Assembly: GCA_030710605.1 (NCBI GenBank) | Contig: CP092870.1 | Coordinates: 13,205,991 to 13,269,990, forward strand | Direction: 5' to 3' | Length of the DNA: 64,000 bases | Origin: Cordylochernes scorpioides | Taxonomy: Eukaryota > Arthropoda > Arachnida > Pseudoscorpiones > Chernetidae | The notes under the pieces: generated by a model | Told to the model about the DNA's origin: nothing | Database searches by the model: none | The model's input: the letters and a program-made list of their open reading frames with translations, nothing else | Part shown: positions 54,501 through 64,000 of the stretch, piece by piece | Position numbering within the stretch: the stretch's first letter is position 1 | How the letters are laid out: the number at the start of each line of letters is the position of its first letter | Made by a program: the position numbers and the translations under genes

Positions 54501-55147
54501 GTCTTGATAAGATAATCAAATCTGTTAATTCGATCAATACTATCTTAACAGATAATGGCAAAAATTTTATATCAAAAGAGTTCAACAAATTTCTTTCTTT
54601 ACAAGGAATTAAACACACATATACTTCGCCTTATCATCCTCAGTGCAATGGCATTTGCGAGAAATTAAATGATACGATAATGACAAAACTGAGAATAGCT
54701 GTTCTAGAGAAACCTAGATGTAAATGGAGCTCATTGTTACCCCAAGTTGTCAAAAATTATAATTCCACACCACATGACGTGACTGGTTTTTCACCGCTTT
54801 TCTTAATGTATGGAATCGGTAATGTACCCGAATTTGCCGACCAAACTCCAATTACCATTGAAGAAGCCAGGAAGAAAGCTAGCCTGCGGACAGAACAAAT
54901 TAGAAGTAAGTGGAAGATTAAACACGATAGCCATCACCCCAAGTATGTCTTTAAAGAAGGAGACTTAGTCATAAGAAAAATTGCCTTCAACGACCCTCGT
55001 CTCATCAAGACATCACCAAAATATAAAGGACCATTTGTCATTCAAAAAAAGATATCTGATGTAACCTACGATATCTCTCTGAAAGACCAAAAGCAAGCAA
55101 GACGCGTTCACATATCTCAACTTCGACCATTTATTACCCGAGAATAA
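51512..55147 (+). CDS. gag-pol polyprotein of the Ty3/gypsy element
   Basis: 1211 residues in a single frame from ATG 51512. Gag-like region (residues ~1-180; YLTDSALEWYADEI), an unusual zinc cluster C-x2-C-x8-H-x4-C within 186-210 (CPICSKKRIKIKHWVTDC), aspartic protease Asp268 (AFVDTGATVSI), RT (~390-600) with catalytic SFQDDILVY, where Asp567-Asp568 are preceded by Phe-Gln instead of the usual Tyr-x, RNase H (FTDASKYGIGAIL, ~711), integrase zinc domain (H-x4-H ... SCKSCQ) and catalytic Asp954, Asp1014, Glu1050 (D-x35-E). The order PR-RT-RH-IN defines Ty3/gypsy. No stop or shift separates gag and pol. The product would form cytoplasmic particles and integrate DNA in the nucleus. Confidence 0.92.
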   Translation: MAENPNNRLQKFNGSKSAIRPESWIKLYDFENNSLKEDEKIKNLMYYLTDSALEWYADEIISNPAIKRWEVVKEKLIQRFGSYNANPIVSASHRRLKREESIENYFQDKIRLLNQTHLTKEEKIHFLTDGLPNDWKDLIVAAQPTDTTKWFHIAASIEQNRASIQFKPKNKIHLATKNNDNRKNVCPFWCPICSKKRIKIKHWVTDCEDYDPNYKKDRPNQNTSVKQVCGAPELLNVSTLTNTPTQGAFKLINISVEVNGIPAQAFVDTGATVSIINWRLFKRTRLQLQPNSDIHISQADGVTRTCGSLQTKVRIDKLIKPVTLHVMKNFKYPLLIGLDVASLFNLLIDVRDKTIYTKIDGLQNPILVNHLEEIREHELKELLEHNRNVFSQHAIDLGKVAIQHKIITKSEQPISLRPYRRPLKEYEEIAEQVKELLEHKLIRISDSPWAFPVVMVPKKDGNKRMCIDYRRLNEITLDDRQPLPHIQDMFDRLHGSRFFSTLDVAWGYWQIEMDPQSIQKTAFVTNDGHYEFLVMPFGLKNAASTFQRIIQHILGELLWKGTCSFQDDILVYTKTWQEHIELLSKVFDKLRQYNMKLKLSKCIFGRTEVKYLGHIISHNQLKPDPGKVKSIQDFPRPDTVKKVRQFMGLANYYRKFVKDFSKISFPLVRLTRKNQPFIWNEEVEESFAKLKMALSTKPVLAIYNPDYPSKVFTDASKYGIGAILTQIGPDNEEHVIAYYSKTLQPHQENYSAYEMECLAVIQATDHFHVYIENQPFEIITDHAALQWLFTMKKPKPKYFRWILSLSSKSCNIVHRSGKKQTHVDALSRLPVVNIATQELQEHQQNSDLSFLKNSHTHDGVVMIKQKGIFKAVVPNSLTKKILEEYHDSLSHPSITKTCKLITQCYWWKGITTDIKNYVRSCKSCQLVKVRHEPTLGEMITPTSNIQPLQMIGCDTIVLGTAAANTKHKFIQVFVDHATRYLWAYPTITNTAQAVTQCLDKIIKSVNSINTILTDNGKNFISKEFNKFLSLQGIKHTYTSPYHPQCNGICEKLNDTIMTKLRIAVLEKPRCKWSSLLPQVVKNYNSTPHDVTGFSPLFLMYGIGNVPEFADQTPITIEEARKKASLRTEQIRSKWKIKHDSHHPKYVFKEGDLVIRKIAFNDPRLIKTSPKYKGPFVIQKKISDVTYDISLKDQKQARRVHISQLRPFITRE

Positions 55148-55154
55148 ATGCTTC

Positions 55155-55165
55155 AAGAAGGGGAA
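55155..55165 (+). promoter_or_regulatory. polypurine tract
   Basis: AAGAAGGGGAA just before the 3' LTR; plus-strand primer for reverse transcription. Confidence 0.8.
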
Positions 55166-55167
55166 TA

Positions 55168-55481
55168 TGAGACGTTACAAAAACAATTTTCAATTGTACA
55201 TAAATTCCTTTAAAATGTTACTTTAATTTTTCATATGTTTATTTTCATTTTTATTTTCCATTCATTAAAAGTCAATGATGTACATACTAAATTAGTAAAA
55301 ACTCAATAAAAACGATATGTAAAGATACACATAAACAAATGGCTTGTAAAAGAAAGCAGCATTAAATGAGTTTAGGCAAAATGTCTATTTCATTAACAAA
55401 CATTTCACTTTTAAAATAATAAACTTTAAAATTAAAGTTTTACAAAACTAAAATTAGCGTTTTAAAAATAAAAACGTGGCA
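55168..55481 (+). repeat. 3' LTR
   Basis: 314 bp, identical to the 5' LTR by reading. Confidence 0.92.
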
Positions 55482-56091
55482 ATATATTGGTATACAAGAT
55501 TATCTATATTTTTATCGACTTTATAAACTAAAAAACTGAGAATTTACAATAGCATTCACAAGGATATATAGCATTTTTCTAAACACATATAACCAATATT
55601 TTGTTAAATTCGTTCATTTCAAGTCACAAAATATTTTCCAATATCTAAGAGCAAGTTGTTTCTCTTGGTTACACACATACCTTAAATATATCGACCCTCT
55701 ATAATTAAACTGGAATCGTGGAAGCCTTACCATCGGACGTGGGTTGTCAAGAGGCCTCATCTTTCTTTCATTGCATATTTCCGAGAGAAAATTGAATTTT
55801 AAAGGAGGGCGGAAGTTGATATATATTCATCTTTTAAACTAATTCTGAGTTGTCGGCAACAATTTTATTTGAAACCTCAGCTCTATATATTAATGGGAAA
55901 TATGTAAATCTATGTCAAAGAATGCAAATAACGACATCGGAAATGAAGCCGTAAAAAGTGAAGCGATAAAAATGGCGGAAGGAAGTAAGGAAGAAGAAGG
56001 GTGCTGGTTGAATCGAATTGATAACTCCGGGTTTTCCAAATATCGATACATACACAGGAACATTTGTTAGAAATATTCAATAAATAAAGAA
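55482..56091. other. non-repetitive stretch without a recognised gene
   Basis: 55700-56050 is somewhat less AT-rich and unique in the window; no supported ORF. Confidence 0.4.
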
Positions 56092-56396
56092 GGGGGTCGG
56101 TGGAAGGATGGTCTAAACCGCTGGTTTTCGACCGCTACGACCCAGGATCGAATCCCGCATTGGGAACTTCTTTCTAATTAGAAAAATGCTCCAATAGGCC
56201 CCCGATTTATGAAAAGTTCAACCTTACCAGCGAGTGCAAGTAACCAAACGGGGTTCTGATACATTTGTAAGTGCAAAAGTGTAACTGATTTTCACATGTG
56301 TAGACATATGGTGCACTTACAGTAAAAGCAGTTGTTAACTACCCACCATGTTTATCATGGCCTATACCACGTGTACTAGGGATAAAAATAGTTAAA
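56092..56396 (+). mobile_element. tRNA-headed SINE, copy 2
   Basis: Plus orientation: head 56092-56165 (B-box mutated to GGATCGAATCC), body with GTACACGT-type end near 56375. Same family as 35935-36241. Confidence 0.8.
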
Positions 56397-56679
56397 GATA
56401 TATATTTTATATATTAATTAGATATATTGATTAAAATGAAGTTATGCCTTTTTTATAAAGCGAAGAGACGCAACTATAGACCAGCTAGATTAACCGCTAC
56501 AAGAAAAAACACTCATTTTTTCACTGAATTAACTACACATCTTATTGTTTCAATATCCTGTGCGCTTTTGTGTATAATTTAATTCGAATATCTCCTAAAA
56601 TATATAGGGTTCGATAAAAAATAATATGTAAACAAAGTTAGAGGATTGGCTGTATGAAGTAAAGCGCTAAAAACACATT
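56397..56679. other. AT-rich spacer between two SINEs
   Basis: No supported feature. Confidence 0.5.
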
Positions 56680-56988
56680 TTTTTTGCTTATCCCTAGTAC
56701 ACGTGGTACAGGCCATGATAATCATGGTGGGTAGAAGTAGGCGACTGCTTTTACTGTAAGTACACCACATGTCTATACATGTGAAAATCAGTTCGACCTT
56801 TCACTTACAAATGTGCCAGAGCCCCGCTTGGTTACTTGAACTCGATGGTGGGGTTGGACTTTTAAAAAAATCGGGGCCATTGGAGCATTTTCTTTTTCAT
56901 TAGAAAAAAAAAGTGTCTAATGCGGGAATCCAACCCGGGTCGTAGCGGTCAAAAACCAACGGTTTAGACCATCCTTCCACCGACCCCC
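56680..56988 (-). mobile_element. tRNA-headed SINE, copy 3
   Basis: Minus orientation, head 56915-56988; faces copy 2 across ~280 bp, so the pair can form a long inverted structure. Confidence 0.8.
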
Positions 56989-57059
56989 TAAAAACAAATA
57001 TAAAATCCATCATCTATTCCAGTGTGTGAAATTCAGTATAGAAATACGATTTTGAATAT

Positions 57060-57190
57060 TTATTTTATTCAAGTAGAAACATTCGTGTCAATTTGTACCC
57101 GTAGAAGGTCGTCTTCCCGAAAGCTCTACGATCGTTCTCATATAAAAGAAGCTCTTCTACCTGACTTGTGTCTTTTTTTCTATAATTAAT
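57060..57190 (+). other. Penelope-like terminal repeat remnant
   Basis: CCCGTAGAAGGTCGTCTTCC then CGAAAGCTCTACG (57098-57130), the degenerate hammerhead-like layout also found at 31.4, 61.3 and 63.8 kb. Confidence 0.35.
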
Positions 57191-57491
57191 AGGGAGAATA
57201 TTGTTAATTTATATCAATATTTAAAGAGAAATAAATTCTCAGGAGACACTCTGTAAAAATTCAATCCAAGCATTTAATGTATGAAACTAGGGTGGTCTGA
57301 AAAAATGTTTACCAAAATATATATATAGCTATTCAGTATTAGTGTCAATTTGTTCAATATATTCTGTATGAATCATGGTAAAATTAATCTTTGCCTCTAA
57401 ATTTAGTGCTACAGCTGTAAACATTGACAAGAGTAAAATGAAGGTGCTGAATAAGATAGATCAGTGGGATTTCATATCTATATATTTTTGA

Positions 57492-57800
57492 ATTATCAAT
57501 TATCAATTATTTTATTTCCAAAGCGCTATATCCCGCTAGGGATACTTGCGCCAAACAAGGAGAAAAGTTTATTTACATAAGTTATTTACATTATTCAACG
57601 CATGAAAACACTAGAGATCCAGATTTTGTAGCAAGTTTAGAATGTATTTACAAAATGAATTGAACTTTAAATATGATTTTTTTTTATCGGAAATCAAATC
57701 GTTAAGTTTACAAACAACTAGTTCATTCTTCATTCTATAATCTTGAAATGCTGGGCAATCGATCAGTATATTTTTGAATGGAATGTTTTCCAAATGTTCC
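57492..57800 (-). pseudogene. LINE 3'-end fragment with conserved terminal hairpin
   Basis: The minus frame ends ...NIPFKNILIDCPAFQDYRM and KFNSFCKYILNLLQNLDL, resembling the H-x4-C tail of a LINE zinc cluster and C-terminal helix. The 3' UTR ends in a hairpin (57522-57552: GCGC-TATCCC-GGGATA-GCGC) and a short (ATTGATA)3 tail, as seen in CR1/L2-like LINEs. Same hairpin architecture as 2654-2687. Confidence 0.65.
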
Positions 57801-57919
57801 CATAGATAAACTAAGGAGAGTGACTGCGGGTCACTGAGACGTCAGGAGTTAAATAAAATATTAGTTGATGTGGCTGTGTTTTTTTCTGAATCAACTTCCA
57901 ACCAACAAATTACCTTCGG

Positions 57920-58126
57920 AACTCATAGTCAAACATTAAAGAAGTTGTACCTATTAGCATGTATTTTGGGATTCAAACAATAACTCTGTAAGATATTTTA
58001 TACAAAGTGACCTTTATTAAATACACACGAGATACCCAAGTATAAACAAATCTTCCTCTGTCTCTTGAAAAACTCATGACCTGCTATATCAAAATATGAA
58101 ACTTATTTACGTTTTATCCATGAGTA
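57920..58126 (+). mobile_element. TA-type MITE of the 76-bp family, decayed
   Basis: Left end ACTCATAGTCAAACATTAAA, AAGTTGTACC, CAAACAATAACTCTG; body GACCTTTATTAAATACACAC; right end TTTTATCCATGAGTA. About 207 bp, one monomer equivalent. Confidence 0.6.
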
Positions 58127-58163
58127 TTTACACTCAAAAATGCAATAAAAATATGCAATAGCC

Positions 58164-59330
58164 ACATCCTATTACTCTGAACCACACGAGAATAATCAGA
58201 TCTGTTATATTCAAGATGACCCAATTTAGGACCGCCATCAATCTGCTGGTGATGTTCGTTCAGGGTCGCGTCCAGCCTGCAGTCAAAAAGCCTAATGTTT
58301 CTCTCTTTGCAAACAAGCCCCGAGAACAGAAGTGCACTAAACCTCTACACATAGAGGAAGACTTCAGATTCAAGTCGGCGAGCTGTCTCCTGCAGAAGAA
58401 CGGCAACTCCAGCGGAGACCATGGTCCTGTGACTATCGGCTACGGCCATCACTCGCCTAACCAGCCGAAGCGCGTGCTGGGAACAGGATTCAGAATGTCT
58501 TCAGGAGCATCTTGTGGAGAGCTTGTTGAGAGGTGCACCCCCAACGTGGCTATGTACCGCTCCATCCCTTGGGCCACCCTGCTTCGCAATTGGTTCTCGT
58601 GGCACGATGCAAACATCGCCCTACGGCTGGCCCTCCATTCCCTACCCCATCCTGATGATCCTGGCTCAATGATCACTCACTGTGCCGCCTGTGAATACAG
58701 TGACGGGTCGCTGATTCACAGAAATCGGAGTTGCTGAGCCGTGCAAACCTTGTTCCGGAAGGCTTACGCTTCCTGCGAGCTGCCCAAAGATTGGCAACCC
58801 TGGCTATTTTGGGTCGACTTCCATCCAAAGTCAACGAAACTCACAAGTACATGTACCATCTTTGTGTTGAGTTGGACAATGTCAGAACCTCATCAACCTA
58901 TCCACATTGTGGAAAGAAACTCTCGCAATCCATCGTTGGCGGAGTCTTTTTCGCTGCAGATGTCACCAATGAAGACGTTGTATATATATTTATCATTTTT
59001 TATCCATATTTCATCATTATTTGATTTTTATATAAATATATATATTTATTTATCTTCTATTATATTCAACTCTCTTTCTCCCTATTATTTGTAGGCCAAT
59101 TAGCCCGGATTCTCAAGAAACTCTTCCCCGTTGCCCCCTCCCCCCGGTCCTCCTCTACATCCTGGCTCACCTGGCCTCACCTGGCGATGATCCCTGGCCA
59201 CCCATTCCCAGGCCCCCCAACTATGCTTTGTATATATTCCGCTTTATGCGTCCATCGGGGCTCAAAAATCATTCATTTTGGTTAGCAGCCCCGTAAAATA
59301 AAGATATTTTCTCTTCTTTCCTGATGGCCG
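58164..59330 (+). mobile_element. retroelement fragment with LINE-like zinc cluster
   Basis: GC-rich island. Frame 58216-58737 ends ALRLALHSLPHPDDPGSM, HCAACEYSDGSLIHRNRSC: C-x2-C-x8-H-x4-C as at LINE ORF2 C-termini; after a stop, other frames continue (TLFRKAYASCELPKDWQ). A pyrimidine/GC-rich 3' UTR follows with AATAAA at about 59297. The 5' end coincides with that of the fragment at 60181-60352. Family unknown; RT domain absent. Confidence 0.5.
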
Positions 59331-59959
59331 GCTCAAACTTTTGTACATTATGTAAATAGGTTTTTCATTTTTTTATTCTTACGCCTTAAGCCAGGCAATA
59401 ATTTTACCAAATTATGTTTATATATATATTCCTTAAGCTCAATTAAAGCTATTTTTGATAACTAATTATATTTAATTATTGCCACGACTCCATTACCATA
59501 GCATAATACTCAAGATAATCAAAATCACGCAGAAAATCTTATTTTCTTTTATAATATAAATATAAATGATATAATAAAAAGGTGGTTTTAATATTAATCC
59601 GTATTCTAGTAAAAATTCCAGAGAAGGAGAAACAGAATATTCAAACTACCGCCATAAAACAATATGAGCAAAGCGGCGATACACGATCAGCATATATTAA
59701 GCGAGGAATTAAAATGTTTCAATGAAACACAGAATCTTGTTAATCAGTGGCTCCACATTAAATCACATTAAGTTTGGAATTGATCGTACACTCTGACGCT
59801 GAATTTAATTTGACCAGTTTAATTGTTCAATAGAGAAGTAAGTAAGATATTTATTTGCTCTTTTTAGTTCTCCTTTTTAATAAAAGCCATCTATAATAGT
59901 TTTTATTAATTGATTCTTTTTTAAATTGTTAACATTTGCAAATAAATTTATATATATTT
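59331..59959. other. AT-rich stretch, nothing recognised
   Basis: No supported feature. Confidence 0.5.
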
Positions 59960-60432
59960 TTTCATTATCCCTAGTACACGTGGTACAGTCCATGATAATC
60001 ATGGTGGGTAGAAGTTGTCGACTGCTGTTACTGTAAAGGTACCACATGTCTACATATGTGAAATGCAGCTTAACTTTACATTTACAAATATGCCAAAGCA
60101 CCGTTTGGTTACTTGCATTCGCTAGTGGGGTTGGATATTTGCAAGAATCGGAGACCATTGGAGCATTTATTTTTATTTGAACATCCTATTACTATAAAAC
60201 CACACGAGAATAAGTAGATTTGTTATATTCAACGTGACCCAATCTAGGACCGCCATCAATCTGCCTGTGATGTTTTTTTCAGAGTCGCATCCAGCCTGCA
60301 GCCACAAAGCCTACTGTTCCTCTCTTTGCAAACAAGCCCCAAGTGCAGAAGTGAATTTAAATATGCAGGATTCGATTCCGCGTGGTAGCGGTGTAAAACC
60401 AACGATTTAGGACACCCTTCCATCGACATTCT
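59960..60432 (-). mobile_element. tRNA-headed SINE, copy 4, split by an insertion
   Basis: Body 59960-60180 and head 60361-60432 are separated by a foreign 172-bp segment (60181-60352). The head is decayed. Confidence 0.7.
60181..60352 (+). mobile_element. 5' fragment of the 58.2-kb element inside a SINE
   Basis: Starts ACATCCTATTACT exactly like 58164 and matches up to CAGAAGTG. Loses the rest of the element. Confidence 0.65.
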
Positions 60433-60445
60433 AAAAACTTATAAT

Positions 60446-60572
60446 AAAAAAGGTCAGGTGTTTGTTATTAAAATCAAAAAAGTATATCCTAACCACGTTC
60501 ACATGAACCTTTAAACATCTAAAAGTTCATATGTGAACGTGGTCAAAATATGCCTTTTTTGATTTTAATGTA
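60446..60572. mobile_element. short FB-A foldback
   Basis: Inverted arms around 60517: TCAAAAAAGTATATCCTAAC / complement, and CACGTTCACATGAAC / GTTCATATGTGAACGTG. GGTCAGGTGTTTG at the left as in the 51-kb remnant. Confidence 0.65.
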
Positions 60573-60984
60573 AATTTATATATATCATTGTCTAATAATA
60601 TTGTAGCGAATTATTTTTTTTTTTAATTTTACAGGCATTTATTATTTTACACTAGTATTAACAGAGTTTCATTTTTTTATGTTTATATTTTACTACTCTG
60701 TAAACTTCCCTCATTGCTTATCTTTTGTTTATCCTTCATAGTTTGTTCTTGCCTTAAATAAATTGCTGTGTCATCCTGAAGTTTGTCTTTCCTAATTTTC
60801 CACGTGGCAATATATTTAATTACAAACCTCATAATCAACACACACAAAACATTGAAAAAAGTATTTATAATATTTTAAAATATATAATTTTTCGAATAAT
60901 GAGCCCTTGAATCAATATTAAAATACAAACATTAGGTCTCAGAGAAAGGTTCCTTTTTTTTACAAATCTTTTATTTATCTTCTT
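60573..60984. other. AT-rich stretch
   Basis: 60898-60950 (CCCTTGAATCAATATTAAAA) recurs near 63660, so part of a Penelope-like repeat; otherwise nothing. Confidence 0.4.
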
Positions 60985-61271
60985 CTTTCTTATCTCAAAG
61001 CCATGATAATCATAGTGGGTAGTTAGCGACTGCTTTTACTGTAAGCGCACCACATGTCTACCCATGTGAAAAGCAGTTCGACTTTGCACTTACAAATGTG
61101 CCAGAGACCCGTTTGATTACTTGCACTCGTTGGTGGCGTTGGACTTTTGCAAGAATCGAAGGCCATTGGAGCATTTTTTTAAAACAGAAAAAAAGTGTCC
61201 AATGCGGGAATCGAACCCGGGTTGTAGTGGTCGAAAACCAAACGGTTTAACCAGCCTTCCACTGAACCCCC
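60985..61271 (-). mobile_element. tRNA-headed SINE, copy 5
   Basis: Head 61198-61271 (GGGTTCGATTCCCG intact) and body to about 60998; the far end lacks the GTACACGT motif. Confidence 0.75.
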
Positions 61272-61292
61272 TCTTTTATTTATAAACATCTC

Positions 61293-61323
61293 TAACTTTC
61301 GAGCAAGGAAGCCCTTCTACAAG
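61293..61323 (-). other. degenerate hammerhead-like motif
   Basis: Reverse complement: CTTGTAGAAGGGCTTCCTTG then CTCGAAAGTTAG. Confidence 0.3.
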
Positions 61324-61372
61324 AGAAATTATTTACATTGAAGCGCCAATAGAATGAGAATTAAAATAATTA

Positions 61373-61605
61373 CAGTAAACTCTCCTATAACGCGAATAAG
61401 GTGTTCCGTGTTGTATGAAATCGCGTTATAGGAATTCGCGTTGTAAGAAATAAAACTGTATAAGGCGAATGTTGTTAGGATAAATTGTTTTATTTTATGA
61501 CGCGTTATACGAAAATTCGCGTTGTATAAATAAATATGTCGCAATTTTTTTATCGCGTTGTACGAAATCGCGTTGTAAAAACTCGCGTTATAGGAGAGTC
61601 TACTG
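61373..61605. mobile_element. pogo/Tigger-like MITE
   Basis: 233 bp between TA dinucleotides. 23-bp termini CAGTA(A/G)ACTCTCCTATAAC plus GCGA with one mismatch. The inside is a series of inverted and direct CGCGTT(A/G)TA strings. No transposase. Confidence 0.8.
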
Positions 61606-63390
61606 TATAAAGATTAAATTTGATTTTTTCTCACAAGATGTATAGACAATCAGTTAGAATAGAAGAAAGTTAAATAAATGTTCTATTTTAAACTGTCCAC
61701 TCGTGTTGTTTTTACTTTTAAATATTGTAATTTTTCACTTGTAGCTCTATAGATGGGCGGTTTTTTCACTTCCGAACAAAGTGACAGGACCATATTTTAT
61801 GAAACCAGTATATCCATGTGTGATGATGCGTTGTAAAGAAGGAACAACTTGTAGAACAGCCAACAAGTACCTCTATCTAAGTAAATCAGAAAATATCTTT
61901 ATCGAACCATCTTACCTTAACGCTCCACTTCCTTTAATCTAAACTTTGAGAACAATTAACAAATAGGGTTAAACTGTGGCACAAAAAAGTGATAAATTAC
62001 TAAACTTTTAACACATTGTTTTACAGTACCTTGGGGATTTAGGTCACTTGAGTGTTATCTGAATAAATAGCGGTGGGAGTGATTCAGTATAAATCTATGG
62101 AGGGAAAAGATATTTGTTGAAGTAAGTAAAGAGAAAAATATTGTTGCCATAGCTTCATGTATCTACAGCTGCGAGACTAATAATGCCCAGAGGGCAAAGA
62201 GAAATAGTTCAGATAGAACCTGAAAAAATATTTTCCACAATTCCCATGGCAATGTGTTTATTTTTCAAAAGGTTTATCCACAATCTAACCCGTTAACCCG
62301 TTTTAAACGCAGTGTTGAGATGATAGAAAGAGAGAAGAGAGCGCATCGTGTTTCTACCGTGATCTATTGAACAGAAAGTGCCTACCCAAATTGAGCAAAC
62401 ATTTCCAAATCTCGCTGTCAGAGTCAATATTTGGATTAACCTACGGAAAAAGGGGTCTCGCGCTATTTGTGATTAAATTAGTGTGTTGTTTGTAAAAATC
62501 TCCAATTCAATTTATTCCTATCCTTCCTTGATTAACTGCAGCACAAATTGTTTAATTGACTCATCTAATTATTGAGGGGAAGGAAGTTTTTGGGGGACGT
62601 TCATTAAACCCAGGAATCCTGATTGGCCGGCTGGGTCGAGGTAAGTAGCATTTGGGGAATAATTAAATAGGATCTAAGCTTCAGGCAACAAAGTGGACCT
62701 TTGCAGGATAGAGAAGTCTAATTTACAGCTGGTATATAGGCCTAAGAAACACATTGCCGTTATGTTGGTCGGGGAAACTTTAATAACAACAAAATAATTT
62801 ACAAGTGTAGGAAAAAAAAAAAACATTTAACATGTATGTAAACATTAATGAAAAGGTAACTTCCTGATTTGTGCCAATGAATGTTTCTGATGGCCTATTG
62901 CTGTCAATCGAATGAAAAAACTAAACCTTGATTTGATGTAGTTCCAAATATAATGGCCAATATTATTTCTTGATTTGTCGGGAAATGTAAACATTTAGAT
63001 TTTTAAAGAATTATGAATCTTTATATCAGTTATATCAGGCTGCGTTTATTACAGTTTTCTTATAGAAATACTTTTAATATGTTTGCTTCTCCTCTTTTAG
63101 GACAGACGTTTAAACGTGCCTTCTTGAGGTCTTTGTCTTTCCGCCTAAAAGGCACCCTTGAAATAAAGCTTTTGTTCCTCATCGCCCCAACATCTTATTC
63201 TCCTGATCCCAAACCTCTTCCTTTCACCGAACTCTGATTATTTCTCACCTTTCTACTCTCCGTCTCGAATTTTTCTGTCTTTCATCTCAAAATAATTTCA
63301 TTTACGTCTCAGACTATTATTATTTATAACTCTATATAAACATAATTTTCCTTCTATTTCAAAACTCACATTCGGTCTCATTATTAAATA
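61606..63390. other. long stretch without a recognised gene
   Basis: 62560-62760 is GC-richer and unique; possible conserved non-coding DNA. 61740-61920 and 62300-62420 likewise show no ORF. The 74-codon frame at 63013-63237 has no known motif. Confidence 0.35.
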
Positions 63391-63440
63391 CAGTAAAACC
63401 CCGCTAAAACGAACCTGGTATATAGCCAAACTTCTTTTAT
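63391..63440 (+). mobile_element. solo pogo-like terminus
   Basis: TA then CAGTAAAACCCCGCTAAAAC; no matching right end found. Confidence 0.35.
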
Positions 63441-63464
63441 AACAACCTGAAATATATATATTTG

Positions 63465-63800
63465 AAAATAGAGCAATCCATATATAGATCTTTAATTTAA
63501 AAAGCAAATATTGGGTTAAAATATAATTTATTTACCAATATTTAGCCAACCTGAACGTCAAGATATGTTATAATACCTTGAAAAAGGTTGGCGTTCTGCC
63601 AACTGAAACTTGGTAAATAAATTATATTTTGATCCAATATATGCCTTTTGATAAAATAATCCCTTGAATCAATATCAAATTAAGAGCATTAAGCCTCCAG
63701 GGAAAAATTTAAATATAATTTTATTGGCGTTTTAATAATGTCAAATATTTTCTCCCGTAGAAGGGCTTTCTTGCCTGAAAGTTTGAGAGATTTTTAAATA
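63465..63800. mobile_element. Penelope-like hairpin remnant
   Basis: AAATAGAGCAATCCATATAT and TTTAATTTAAAAAGCAAATA match 30980-31040. Inverted arms: TATAATTTATTTACCAA and complement near 63612-63640, with ATATATGCCTTTT. At 63754-63788 CCCGTAGAAGGGCTTTCTTG then CCTGAAAGTTTG is the degenerate hammerhead-like layout. Confidence 0.5.
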
Positions 63801-64000
63801 AAAAAACAATGGTTGCCTGTAAAGTCGGTTTTACGGGCGAAGATTTTACGTGACAACGGTAGAATATTTATTGATATGAATATAATTAAATTGCACAATA
63901 GGAACAAGGAATTGAATGAAAATAAGAATTGCACAAATTTTAACTATAGAAATATATTTTGTTTACTAAAACATTGTACATGTAAACTTAAACTTAACTA
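63801..64000. other. AT-rich end of window, nothing recognised
   Basis: No supported feature. Confidence 0.5.

Larger units (their letters stand above)
51163..55481 (+). mobile_element. intact Ty3/gypsy LTR retrotransposon
   Basis: 4319 bp: two 314-bp LTRs, primer-binding site, one long gag-pol ORF, polypurine tract. Flanked by the 4-bp direct repeat ATAT (51159-51162 and 55482-55485). No env-like ORF. The LTRs read as identical, so the insertion is recent. Confidence 0.92.

Overview
The window is eukaryotic, AT-rich repeat territory. I recognise no complete host gene. The content is transposable elements and repeats derived from them: RNase-H-bearing non-LTR retrotransposons (one of the R1 type), Tc1/mariner elements, Helitrons, Penelope-like fragments, a Ty3/gypsy element and tRNA-headed SINEs. 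This points to an animal, most likely an arthropod. The LINE C-termini and the Tc1 transposase resemble what I remember from chelicerates (spiders and relatives), but that is recollection, not a search result.

Layout. 0-15 kb: AT-rich background with three FB60 foldback repeats (two of them here), ~210-bp TA-flanked MITEs, LINE 3' ends, a foldback carrying a tRNA-like sequence in each arm (9.9-10.3 kb), a hammerhead-like foldback (10.8-11.0 kb) and a minisatellite (14.1-14.6 kb). 15.4-26.2 kb: two ~390-bp inverted repeats with mariner-like outer ends bracket a nest of four LINE remnants and a transposase fragment. 28-36 kb: hairpin elements, a short Helitron, a Penelope-like mini-element with inverted terminal repeats, an unknown frame broken only by TAG codons, and a 2.3-kb Helitron built head-to-head. 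36.4-43.8 kb: higher-order tandem array (575-bp and 510-bp units alternating), then a related 513-bp duplication. 44-50 kb: hammerhead-like hairpins and one MITE whose subterminal 76-bp segment has expanded into ~15 monomers; a DD41D mariner-type element and a Tc1-like element, both with intact ORFs and inverted repeats, sit at the same TA of two different monomers. 50.06-50.32 kb: perfect 129-bp palindrome. 51.2-55.5 kb: intact Ty3/gypsy element with identical LTRs. 56-64 kb: SINEs, LINE fragments, MITEs and Penelope-like remnants.

How parts fit together. The intact, possibly young elements are the Ty3/gypsy element, the Tc1-like element and the DD41D element. Everything else is decayed or non-autonomous. 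The recurring theme is short inverted-repeat elements whose arms carry a CTGAnGA-stem-GAAA motif like that of hammerhead ribozymes. One such pair flanks a fragment resembling the Penelope N-terminal region, so I infer these are Penelope-derived terminal repeats. An arm of one family was then captured inside the 36-43 kb array.
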